A stretch of 64,000 nt of DNA from Aphidius gifuensis. Lineage: Eukaryota; Arthropoda; Insecta; Hymenoptera; Braconidae. Below are positions 34,809 to 44,599 of this stretch, piece after piece. A model generated the notes under the pieces. That model ran no database searches, was not told the DNA's origin, and worked only from the letters and a program-made list of their open reading frames with translations. Position 1 is the first letter of the stretch. Every line of letters begins with the position of its first letter. The translations under genes and the position numbers were made by a program. The stretch is taken from NCBI RefSeq assembly GCF_014905175.1, contig NC_057790.1:13728469-13792468 (forward strand), given 5' to 3'.

Positions 34809-35229
34809 GAAATAAATAAATAGAAATCCTAGGTAAAATTTTTAGTCACTGCCTTGGCATGATTCCTTGGAATCATGGCGGACGTGTTGTCCCTTTGATG
34901 AGAAATTCTCATCAATAACCTGTATAAGAGCATGAATGTGACTTGGTTATTGATGGGTGTACACCACAGATTAAAATACTAGTAAAAATGATAATTGATG
35001 TTGTTTGTTTTCAAAGGACGCTTTGAAAATGAATAAATAATAACCATAATTATGCAAATTATATTTTTTTTAGGTTTTCTTAATTTACTTATTTAGGTTG
35101 ATATTATACTACATGGAGGAATAATTGAATTGCAATCATAAATACAATTAATCATCTAGGAGAAGACAAATATCTAGGAGAAGAATAAATCAATAAAAAA
35201 AGATAGATTGAATGAAGATATTCTATTGA

Positions 35230-35442
35230 TTAAACAAAATTGACTGTAGATATAAAATAGAATTGTAAATGTTGTTCGTTCAGGGCTTTTACATTGGGTT
35301 TTCCCCTGAACCTTGAGTAAATACTGAACAACATCTTAGGATAACTCGAGAATCCCCAGTGGTCAAGGATCTGATTGATGTAATCAGGTTGTTGAACATT
35401 CTTGAGCTGTAGGTTACGGATTGTCGGGACGACAATCTTCAT
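35230..35442 (-). CDS. Antisense open frame inside the TR-GAG element, unidentified
   Basis: 70 codons on the minus strand, ATG at 35442. The peptide begins MKIVVPTIRNLQLKNVQQPD and contains DHWGFSSYPKML and FRGKPNVKALNEQH. Codon choice is less AT-biased than the flanks. No family is recognised. It lies between the hairpin array and the 3' LTR. It could be a captured exon or a chance frame. Confidence 0.25.
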   Translation of the reverse strand: MKIVVPTIRNLQLKNVQQPDYINQILDHWGFSSYPKMLFSIYSRFRGKPNVKALNEQHLQFYFISTVNFV

Positions 35443-35456
35443 TGGGCGGAAGGTAG

Positions 35457-35670
35457 TGTTACGAATATGAAGTTAATCATTCCCTCCTCCTATATGATAG
35501 ACAGAGACAGACAATATAGAATTAGTTAATAACAAATGACGACCTTAGTAACGGGAAAGAGATGAGAGAAAGAGTTAAGTTGCAGTTGCAATAGAATAGC
35601 AAATGAATAAAGATCTATTAATTTAAATAGAAAAGAGAGATATCATTTATTTTAACCCTAAAACGTAACA
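35457..35670 (+). repeat. 3' LTR of the TR-GAG element
   Basis: Matches the 5' LTR at all but one of 214 positions. Confidence 0.93.
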
Positions 35671-36460
35671 ATATAATAAAAGTATCTCACTGTCAGCTCA
35701 AAATGTAAATTTTTTTGATTTGATAGAACTATTTTCAGTTTTTCTTTTCTAACATGAATTAAGAAGATAAAAATAAAATTAAAAATCTTGATGTCACAGA
35801 CTGCTAACTTGAAATATTTATACGGTAAGGTCTCGCGCTAGGGTAATATTGAGACGAGACTATACCGAGTCTCTTGCCGTTTTTGATTTTGTCTGAATAA
35901 AATAATATCATATTAAATGAGAATTAAAAATACTTTTAATTATTTTAGTAAAAAAATTTTTTTGAGTCATAGATAATTCATTATAATTGATACAAATATA
36001 AACTAATCAAATTATTTCACCTAGATAATAAATTGATTCGTAGTCTAAATTAATTACTGAGCAATATTTTTCATAATAAATTAAAAAAATTATGGCAAAT
36101 GGATGAGGAATTAATTTAAACAAAAAATTAATTCATTTCTTCACATCCTTTTCTTAGCAACATTTGCCAATAGTTTTTAATCACTTAATTATGGCAAATG
36201 TATCTGAGAAAAGGATGTAGCCAAATAAATTAATTAACAGTTTGCACGATTTCTGCAGCCATTTGACATAATAATTTTATATTAATATGAAAAACATTGC
36301 TATAGAATGAATTTAGACTAAGAATTGATTTATTTAGTTACATCGTTTTCTTAGCAATATTTGCCAATAGATTTTTAAATAATCAATTATGGCAAAAATA
36401 GCTTAGAAAAGCATGTAACCGAATAAATTAATTCCTACTCTTAATTCAATAACAAAATCA
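35671..36460. repeat. Array B, third block
   Basis: Resumes the sequence interrupted by the TR-GAG element (ATCTCACTGTCAGCT) and goes on to further alternating AAAGGATGTAGCCAAATAAA / CATTTGCCAATAG units (36020-36460). A small hairpin, GGTCTCGCGC...GAGACGAGAC, lies near 35830. Confidence 0.7.
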
Positions 36461-36999
36461 TACATTTTATTTATTTATATTAATATTTTTTCGAAATATA
36501 AATTCCTTTTTTTTCGACTAAAAGAACTTCTATTTTAAATTAACAGTAAAATGATTTGATTAGATTATTTCTATTTATTTTTATTCATTTTTTATTTATT
36601 TTATTTATACACAAATAGAACTGATGTGAATTCTTTACATATTCGTGTGCTTATAATTGACTTATGATTACGTTCATTTTTTCTCATTATTATTATTTTT
36701 TTCTGCATTGAGGTAGATCGCGTGTTTTATATTTATTTTATCATAGTTTAACAATTCATTAATATATTTTTTTTTGTTGTTTTTATTAGCCAGTTTAGCA
36801 ATGACACTAGTTGATATTGTGGTGAGATTTTATTAAAGTTGCAAGTTATTTTGGGTGTATAAATAGGTTGTGTATGTCTACAGCACATTGCATGTGTGTT
36901 CTTTGTTATTGTTGTGTTCTTAAATTTGTTGATTTCATTGCATGGATTATTCATCGACGTAATTATTGTATTTCGTAGTTCTGGTGTGTGCAATTTATT
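36461..36999. other. AT-rich stretch, nothing recognised
   Basis: No gene or repeat boundary is visible before the LINE remnant. Confidence 0.4.
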
Positions 37000-37740
37000 G
37001 TTTATGATTTTATGGCTGCTATTGCATCTCTTTTGCTTCTAGTATATACATGTTTGTGTCACAATATAAGTCAACTTCTGAAATACCCTCGCTCGGGTAA
37101 ATATCCCTGTTTCTGAATATGTCATTTGTTTTGTGAGTTTTCGTTGAATTCTTTCCACTATAAGTTTGTCTTTCTTAGACTCTGGGCCCCAGAGCATTAC
37201 GTTCATCTCCAGCTTTGATCTGACAAATGCATTATAAATAGGCTGTGCAAAATCAGCACTTTTTAAATTTTCACAAGTTCTAAATACCATCCTAAGTGTT
37301 GATATTGCTTTACCTACGACGTTGGTCAGTTGCGATTCAAAATCGAAAGTGTTAGTAAATATCACCCCAAGATCCTTGTGTTGCCTTACTTTTTTTATTG
37401 GTTTCCCATTAATATCGTAATATAAATTTATATTCGAATTATCACTTGAAATTTTATTGTTAATTTTATATTTTAGTCTAATTTGTCGGGGTTGAGCTGG
37501 AGGCGAACGTCAATGCAATTTTAAATAAACAAATCAAGTGAGTCTTGTGGTCTCATACAGTCCTCGCGATCATTTATTACATTAAATATCTTCGCGTCAT
37601 CTGCGTACATTTAGAAAATTTGATTTTAAAACATTCCCAAGATTATTTATGTATATAAGGAAAAAGATAGGCCCCAGATTGGAACCTTGTGGTACCTCAG
37701 ACGTTGGTGTAAATGGACACGAAACTGCACTTGATTTTAA
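37000..37740 (-). pseudogene. LINE reverse transcriptase remnant (Jockey/CR1-like)
   Basis: Minus strand. From 37740 the reading is EVPQGSNLGPIFFLIYINNL, the RT motif around (S/E)VPQGS-x-LGP. A degraded (A/Y)ADDAKIF catalytic-box region follows near 37590, then several stops. An open stretch (37450-37039) carries KDLGVIFTNTFDFESQL, ...LRMVFRTCENL..., VRSKLEMNVMLWGPE and VERIQRKL. These are the thumb and post-RT landmarks of Jockey/CR1-clade LINEs. The endonuclease, ORF1 and 3' tail are missing, and the YADD-region frame is broken. It is dead. Confidence 0.75.
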
Positions 37741-38884
37741 CACTCTGTTATAACGATATTTTTTAAATCATAATTTTTTATTTTTCAACTAAAAAAAACT
37801 CGTTTTGAACTAACATTATAATTCTATTATTATAATATATTCATATATATTATAATAATATTTTATCTATGATATTTTTTTCATTAATTTCGAATTATTT
37901 TCGTTCATTGTATTTGAAATATTATTCGTAAGATCCATTCGAATCGATCAATATATTATAGATAATCATTATTGTTAAATTTTCAAAAATTATAAAAATC
38001 AATTTTTTTTTCAAACCTATTGCTTTTTATTATCAGAATATATTTTTTCATCTTTTCACATATTTCAATTATTTAATTAGATTTATTTTTCAATATAATA
38101 CGAAAACAGATTGTTGTTATTATTGTCGTTATCTTTCTAATTCTTAATAATTGAATATCACCAATAACATTAGTTATCTATGATCACTTTTTTTTTCTCG
38201 TTTTTATTTTTTTTTTTTTTTGTCAAATTCACTGTATAAATTATATAAGTGACTACCTTAATTTTTTTAATAATTTTTTTTTTGATAATTGTTATTTATT
38301 TTATATACCAAATGAATTGAATTTTTTTTTTTTCTACTCCATAATAATTCTTTTTACGATTCCTTTCACCTTTTGTTAACAGTTATTCATAAATTTATTA
38401 TGTGTTTATATAATTTTATTATATATTTTTTTTTTCTTAATAATTTTTCATATATTATCTAATAAAAATTTCATTCAAATAAAGAAAAAAATATTTTTAA
38501 TAAATACTTTATTACTTTCTCCTCTTTCTGTTGTTATTTCTCTTTCACGTTTTAACTTATATCTCTGGTTCCTTATTGAGTAGTGCTGCGATTTTCACTG
38601 CTAATCTTTTTTTATCATACTCTGTATATCTATAGGTATATAAAAAAAAATTATTTGATTAGTATTGAATATTGGATTTTGATTATAATTATTATTTTTT
38701 TCTTTTGGAATTATTAAATAAATATAATTTCAAGTTGGAATTTTGAATTATCTACTCATAAAAAATTGTATAGAAGCCGAAAATTTTTTTCTTTCAATTT
38801 TGATAATATCATTCTATTAGCATATTTTATGAACTGTTGGAATAAATAGAAAATTATTTATATTACGAAAATTTTTGGTCTCAC
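37741..38884. other. Very AT-rich stretch, nothing recognised
   Basis: Dense T and A runs, no open frame of interest. Confidence 0.45.
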
Positions 38885-39091
38885 TTGTTTTTTTCTTGTA
38901 ATAATATATTCTGTAATTAAATTTCCGATTTTTGAACGAAATTTGTTACCATTTTTAAGTTTTTTTGTGCTTTCGAAATACTCAATAATCGCTTGTTCTG
39001 CAAGAGGGCTTTTCAATAATATTTCTCTCATTTGCAAGCTAGTAATAAATGGATAAACATAAAATGCGTTTTCATCATGATTTGTAGAAGC
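38885..39091 (-). CDS. Exon of an unidentified multicopy-type protein
   Basis: Minus strand. The acceptor TATTTTCTTCAG precedes GCTTCTACA at 39091 and the donor CAA|GTGAGACC ends the exon at 38885. The length, 207 bp, is exactly 69 codons. The peptide includes HDENAFYVYPFITSLQMREI and then EQAIIEYFESTKKL, KFRSKIGNLITEYIITRKKQ. The pattern of a helix with an EYF-like motif followed by R-x-x-I-x-x-(L/I)-I-x-x-Y-(I/L) resembles an N-terminal region I associate with multicopy, probably transposon-derived insect proteins, but I cannot name the family. The exon is intact. Neighbouring minus-strand fragments at 41034-41665 could be another part of such a protein. Confidence 0.45.
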
Positions 39092-39630
39092 CTGAAGAAA
39101 ATATACAATAATTTTTCAATCAATTATGTACAATTAAGACGTGTATTTCAATTGAATGACACAAAGTGTTTATTCTATACAAAAACGAAATTCCAATAAT
39201 ATTTTGATATATCATTGTGTTAAATATATGAATATATTCATTTATTTTACAATGCAAAACAGACTTATTATAATATTAAAAATATTTTTTTTCAATTATA
39301 AAAAGAATAATAGAAGATGATAAACATATCAATATCACTGATTTTTGCAAGTAATTTTATCTTTGAATCAATTTCAAACCGTCAACAAAGAAAACGAAAA
39401 AAAATAAATATGTATATGAGTAATTGTTCAAATTTTTTTTACTCTTTTTTTTCTGAACAAAAAATCTTTTTTCAAATTTTTAATGTCATTTTATTTACAT
39501 TTATATTTTTTCATTCACTTTTTCAATGTTTATATTCGAAATGAAAATTTACTTTTTAGCAAAAAAATAGTAATTTGATTTTTGATTGAAAAAAAAAAAA
39601 AAATCAAAGCAATAACACCATGACACCCTA
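39092..39630. other. AT-rich stretch, nothing firm
   Basis: One open plus-strand frame near 39317-39544 is Phe/Ser/Ile-rich and looks composition-driven. Confidence 0.4.
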
Positions 39631-39648
39631 CAAAAACTACACAAAGAA

Positions 39649-39679
<31 letters not shown>

Positions 39680-39723
39680 CATTTAATAACTATAAATTAA
39701 TATCTTTAATTATGTATCATAAT

Positions 39724-40304
39724 CAGAGCCGGGAAGTTCGTCTGTTATTTCAGTTTGCCGTAAGCACCACGGCAACATGGTGAAATATAGTTAAAAAAAA
39801 AGACGAGATCGTCTGAACCTCGTACATGGAAAAAATGGCCTTATTTTTTTTTTGGCTCTTAAAAATGGCCTTATATTTTTGGCCTTTTTAAATGGCCTTA
39901 TGTTTTTGGCCTCTTTAAAATGGCCTTATTTTTTTTGGCCTCTTAAAAATGGCCTCATATTTTTGGCGTCTTAAAAATGTCTTAGATTTTTGGCCTTTTT
40001 AAGTGGCCGTATGTTTTTGGCCTCTTAAAAATGGTTAGTTTTTTTAACTAAAATAAATGTATTTAAATAAATAATTTCTTAGACCAAAAACATATGACTA
40101 TTTTTGAGAAGCCAAAAAAATAAGGGCATTTAAAAAGGCCAAAAATATAAGGCCATTTTTAAGAGGTCTAAAAAAATGAGGCCATTTTTTGAGGCCATTT
40201 TTTTCATGTACGAGGTTCAGATCGTCTTTTTTTTTAACTTTATTTTACCATGTTGCCATGGTGCTTACGGCAACCTGAAATAACAGACGAACTTCCCGGC
40301 TCTG
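39724..40304. mobile_element. GGCC-rich hAT fold-back element, copy 2
   Basis: Same ends as copy 1 (CAGAGCCGGGAAGTTCG / CGAACTTCCCGGCTCTG), with an exact 8-bp duplication ATCATAAT (39716-39723, 40305-40312). The inner AAAATGGCCTTA arrays are longer than in copy 1 (581 versus 454 bp). Confidence 0.92.
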
Positions 40305-40775
40305 ATCATAATAAAAACTACGAAATATATAACTATTTATTAATCATATAAAAGAGTGATTGTTCACGGCACATCAAAAAAATCATCAAATAATTATTTA
40401 TTATTTTATGAAACAAAAAGAATCAAGTTACACTGTGTCCTGTAACATGGCCGTTGTAATACGCATATGCCCAGATTCAACTTCAGTCTGTGTGAACTAC
40501 GTCACTTATTATCTCGAATGTTCTAGATTGTTTTGTTCTCGAATGTTCAAATTCAAAATATTATTTCACGTTTATTTTAAATTATTCTTCAATTTTTTTC
40601 TATCAATTAAATCGAATCATCAGTGTTTTTATTTTTTTTTGATATATTATAATATATTAATTAAGAAAACTAAATTAATTGAAGAAAGAAAGAAAAAACC
40701 CAAATCCGGGACTTTCCTCAAAAACTACACAAAGAAAATTAATATATATATATACATTGAATATCTTTAAATTTA

Positions 40776-40885
40776 TATCTTAGATGTTGTATAATTAGAA
40801 CAACTACAAAATACATATCTATTTATTATTCTTAATAAATAGATATATATTTCGTAGTTGTTATTATTATCCAACATCCAAGATA
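40776..40885. repeat. 110-bp palindrome
   Basis: TATCTTAGATGTTG...CAACATCCAAGATA with inner AACAACTAC / GTAGTTGTT and ATCTATTTATT / AATAAATAGAT arms around a short loop. Confidence 0.8.
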
Positions 40886-41033
40886 TAAAAGAATATAAAA
40901 GAGTGGTGTTCAAGTCACATCAAAAATAATATGAAATAATTATTTGATATTTTATTTAACAGAAAGAATCGAGATACACTGTGTTCTGTGGCATACATAT
41001 ATTTCCAAATATACTTTCTTGTTAATTAAACTT

Positions 41034-41665
41034 TCAATATGTTGATGGTATTACTTTTTTTGTTATAAATATTTTTTTATCTCCTTCACTCCTTTTGCGA
41101 TCTAGGTATTCGATTATTTGACAATCAAGTGTCATATAAGTAGGCAAGTTTTTCTTTTCGACGAACTTCCGTACTTTACTGTTTTCAACAATATATGATT
41201 GTATATGTGTATTAAATTCATTAGTATTTAACTCATTTACAATGAAATAGATAACTTGATCTATTTCAATAATGAAGTTAATTTGGCCAAATACAGGAAT
41301 TGTATCTGTTGTATCTGATTTTTTTGATTTTTGTAATGGGTCATTACTAATGACATAAAAATTGGTTAGTCATCAGTACATTTCCTAAAAATCTTTTGGC
41401 CATGGTAAGTTGGTGTCTTAATAAAAGTTTATACGACGGATTTTTGCGTGATTTTGAAACTAATGCATAGCATTCAAATTTACTGAGATAAGCTTCACAT
41501 CTAATTATTGAAGCATATCGAAGTGGACCGAAGTGGATGGAAAAAGTCATCTTTTGGTATTAAATGACCTAGCTTTAGCTTTTTTAATAATTGATAGTAA
41601 ATTACATTATGATCGTAAACCACATCAAAAAAAAAGTATCAATGTATCTAAATCAAAATGTTAAA
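41034..41665 (-). pseudogene. C-terminal part of a multicopy insect protein, frameshifted
   Basis: Minus strand, acceptor TTTTGATTTAG near 41665. First frame: ...YQLLKKLKLGHLIPKDDFFH. A shift leads into HFGPLRYASIIRCEAYLSKF and then KNPSYKLLLRHQLTMAKRFL. After a stop at 41347 another frame carries PVFGQINFIIEIDQVIYFIV and NTHIQSYIVENS, ending at TGA (41034-41036). The order 'IPK-x-x-F..., GPLR-x-x-x-x-x-R-x-E, hydrophobic (V/I)YF-(I/V)-V ending' is one I associate with repeated, probably transposon-borne genes of insects; the family name is not certain. Two breaks show it is dead. It lies just downstream of the RPA1-like gene on the same strand. Confidence 0.45.
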
Positions 41666-41896
41666 AAAATTAAAACTAATGATGGGCAAGTAAAAAGTAC
41701 TTTTGCGACTAAAGATAACGACTCATACTGTCAAGTAATATATGTTTTTCATTGTTTTTTAATTTTTGTATTATATAAATTGTTTATTTGTTTTCCAATT
41801 TTAAACATGTAACACATAGTTCACATTACAAATTGATGCAGCCCAAAATAAATATTTCTATATTTATTTTTCATTGTTACAATGCGTAAAGTTTAT

Positions 41897-43199
41897 TCAA
41901 TTTTCATTCATTTTGCTTGTTCCTTCTGATGGGTCATCTTCATTTCCAGAATCGCTTTCCTTTAAAACCTTTTTAAATTCTTTGTTTTTATTTATCTTGT
42001 TGTACCATGATTTTACTCTGTGAATGTTTAATATTTATTTATAAAATTGCCGTATAATATTTAATTTCTTTTACTGTACTTTTTTCCCTCCGTTCAATTA
42101 GGATTGAGTGTTTTAGTCGTTGTTATAGTCGTTGTTAAATTTTTAATTTTTTTATATTCATTTATTTTCAATTCCTTCAGTGGTATCACGTCACCCTTTT
42201 TTCCCTCAAAACTTTCTGCCTCTCCATTCCATATATTTAATTCAATCTAAAATATATATTTTTTAGTAAATTTAGTATCTTTAGTTAGTTTCAGTACTTT
42301 TTTTTTCCTCTAAATTTGATTTCACTTCGTAATCACTGTCGTCTCCTAACGATATTGTTCTTTTTCTTAATAACCGTCCTGTCATTGAATATATAAATTC
42401 CACTTCCTTTATTGCTGTTATGACTGCGATTATATCTATAAAAAATTAGTACCAGTATTAATAATATTGTTTTTTTTTTATTTAAAAATAATTTAACCAG
42501 TAAATGAATTATTCGGTAAATGTACGATTTCTTGTATTTTTTTATATTCGAAATTGATTTTTGGAATATTTTCATTTTCGTCGTCGTCTTCCAAGTTTAT
42601 ATTGGACTCTACGGGTATCATCATTTCTTTATTATTTATCGATGGGTATAGTTCATTAACCTTTCTTACTAATCCTCCAGTGATTGTATATATTTTGTTT
42701 AACTTTAATATATAATAATTGATTCAATAATCATTCATTTCAAAAAATTCTTTGTTTGATAAATATCATCGATTAATTGAGGTACGCTCAATTAATCGAT
42801 GATATTTATTCGCAGCTTTTCCAAAAAAACTACATCTTATTTTGTCACTTTCATCACTTATGTCGATCGTAAATCTTTTGCCAGTTCCTCGTTCGTTTTT
42901 CCATTCTTTTATATCACGTTTATGTATAATTCGTGCTCGAACTGTATCACTGTATTTGAATTTTTAATTTAATTTTTAACTTATGTTTATTATATTTATT
43001 TTTAATTTTTTATTTATCATATTGTGTTTATTTTTAAATTTGCTATTTTTGTAATTTTTCTTTTCATCGTTGTATCTTTTGTTGTGTTTTTTTCATTTAG
43101 TTTAATTTTTTTTTCTTCATGTTTTGGATTGTCCTCTTCTTGTTTTCTTTTACCTATTTCGATTATATTGGCTGTTGATTTTGAAAAATTCCCTTCGAT
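41897..43199 (-). CDS. RPA1: Replication protein A large-subunit-like gene (DBD-A and DBD-B), multi-exon
   Basis: RPA1 binds single-stranded DNA through tandem OB folds. Minus-strand exons: a Lys/Glu-rich linker (from 43199); DBD-A (42949-42787) with VRARIIHKRDIKEWKNERGT, FTIDISDESDKIRCSFFGKA; 42702-42498 with NKIYTITGGLVRK and PKINFEYKKIQEIVHLPNNS; 42435-42326 with IIAVITAIKEVEFIYSMTG; 42246-42075 with IELNIWNGEAESFEGKKGDV; and a last exon (42015-41897) with an acidic Ser/Asp tail. The order matches RPA1 DBD-A, the linker and DBD-B. Introns are short, for example 42436-42497 with GTTAAAT, TACTAAT and TTTTTTATAG; phases across it agree. The donor of the 42435-42326 exon (GAA|GTGAAA) is a guess. 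An in-frame TGA lies at 42094-42096. The DBD-C zinc domain and N-terminal OB fold are absent. It may be a decaying duplicate or a truncated specialised copy. The linker-DBD-A splice is unresolved. Confidence 0.72.
42758..42811. repeat. Snap-back inverted duplication at an exon end
   Basis: GATAAATATCATCGATTAAT(TGAG), spacer GTACG, then (CTCA)ATTAATCGATGATATTTAT: 23-bp perfect arms. The right arm is the end of the DBD-A exon; the left arm is an inverted copy lying in the following intron. The paralogue at 44482 lacks it. Confidence 0.85.
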
Positions 43200-44481
43200 C
43201 TGTTCACAAATTGGTTAAAAATGATCGATGTTTTTTTTTTTTTAAATTTTTTTATTGATTCATTAATGTGAAGTTGTTTCATTGTTTTTGATTTTTATTT
43301 TTATGTCAGAAATTGTGGTTTTTTTTTTTTTTATTATGAGAAATTGTGGTTATTGTATGTTGTAAATAAATCGTAATAAATTGAAGATTTTTGTTTTGGA
43401 TTTTGGTCATTGCATTCTTTTTTTAAAAAAAATAAATATTGTCAGGGAGGGGGGGGGGGTAACGCATATTTATCGTGTATTTTTTTATATTCAGTGATTT
43501 TTCCTTTAAATTTCTCATATTTATCGTATTTTTCTTTATATTTAGTGATTTTTCCTCGATATTTATATGATATTTTAGCTAGTTATTTATTATATTATTA
43601 TTATTGTTATTTATTATATTATTATAGTATTTTTCTTTATATTCAGTGATTTTTGAGGTAGATAAATTGAAGGACAGAATATTTTCGGGGAGGGGGGGGG
43701 GGGTACCGATGAAAAGCGAAAACAATATGAAATTGAAATTCCCTTAAAAAAAAGAGAGAATCGGTGCATTGCTGAGCGCACATGAACATTGTGCTGCACT
43801 GATTTACACTAAAGAACAATAATTTATTTAGTGTATAATAAAAAAGATGATACAGTTGCTGAAGCAACTGTGCCTGCCCTGCGGGGGGAATTTTAATTTC
43901 TTTTTTAATATATTAAAATTCGTGACTACAAATTTATTTCATTCTCCATCGTTACAATGATTACTGTTACAACTAAAATTTATTTAATTTTTTGACACTT
44001 TGTTTGTAAAAGACGCCATTACGCACCAATTATAGTACGTGAAGAAATACTTTTACGCACGATTTTTTAACAAGAAATCGTGCTTAAAAGTATCTCTTTA
44101 CGCTCTATATTGGGGCAAAATGAAGTCTATATTACAAACCTCGTAGTAAAAAGTATTGCATATAACTGGGACCACTGAAATATAATAAAACTGAAAGCCG
44201 AACTTAGCGTCGCCGAGAGAGAGATTCAATGGATGGGCTTTTAACCTTGTCGGTACAGTCACGTCAACTAAAGTTGGTTGAGACTGTACTGAAATATAAT
44301 GTAACTTTTATATCGTGTAGTACTAGTTTGTTTTGACGTTGACTGTACGAGATTTAATTCACGCATGCGTGAGTGAGAGGGAAAGCTATCCAATATATTG
44401 CTTGAATGTTTAATAATTTATCATGTAAATAATTTTTTTTTTGAAACCTTTTTGTTTTATACACATTATTGATAACGGTAC
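43200..44481. repeat. TTTTCC-type degenerate tandem repeats, G-runs and unique spacer
   Basis: 43465-43650 holds degenerate TTTTCTTTATATTCAGTGAT units. G-runs occur at about 43446-43459 and 43686-43702, the latter followed by GATGAAAAGCGAAAACAATA. The stretch 43800-44440 is unassigned apart from two small hairpins, near 44035-44095 (ACGTGAAGAAATACTTTTAC / GTAAAAGTATTTCTTCACGT-like pairing). Confidence 0.6.
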
Positions 44482-44574
44482 CTCAATCAATCGTCGATAT
44501 TTATTCGCAGCTTTTTCAAAAAAAATACATCTTATTTTGTCACTTTCATCAGATATATCCATCGTGAATTTTTT
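44482..44574 (-). pseudogene. Fragment of a second RPA1-like DBD-A exon
   Basis: Minus strand, about 30 codons: FTMDISDESDKIRC, then AANKYRRLIE, with a donor GAG|GTACCG at the 3' edge. It is nearly identical to the end of the DBD-A exon at 42787-42949. The upstream half of the exon is replaced by short TTTACGTAAATTC repeats, and no other exon of this copy is present. Confidence 0.7.
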
Positions 44575-44599
44575 ACGTAAATTCTATTTATGTAAATTC

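Larger units (their letters stand above)
33449..35670 (+). mobile_element. Young LTR element coding only for Gag (TR-GAG type)
   Basis: Two 214-bp LTRs (33449-33662, 35457-35670) begin TGTTACGAAT and end CGTAACA. They differ at one position that I can see (GAAATAG versus TAAATAG). A 4-bp duplication ATAT flanks the element (33445-33448, 35671-35674). TTGGTGTCAGAAG, a primer-binding-site-like sequence, directly follows the 5' LTR; a purine-rich GGGCGGAAGG precedes the 3' LTR. The only sense gene is a small Gag; there is no protease, reverse transcriptase or integrase. Near-identical LTRs mean a recent insertion that must have used enzymes from another element. Confidence 0.93.
39630..41000 (+). 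repeat. Direct duplication (~0.25 kb), first copy split by a hAT element
   Basis: 39630-39723 plus 40305-40450 correspond to 40705-40790 plus 40886-41000. Both have AAAAACTACACAAAGAAA, then ATATATATACATT, then later ATAAAAGAGTG, CACATCAAAAA, and AAAGAATC(A/G)AG followed by ACACTGTGT. An (AT)n tract lies at 39658-39680. Confidence 0.65.

Noticed and set aside
39317..39544. Phe/Ser-rich plus-strand frame
   Set aside because: Composition-driven in TTT-rich DNA; no start context, domain or splice support.
43024..43218. Plus-strand frame of Phe/Ile/Ser residues resembling membrane segments
   Set aside because: It is the complement of the Lys/Glu-rich linker of the RPA1-like gene.
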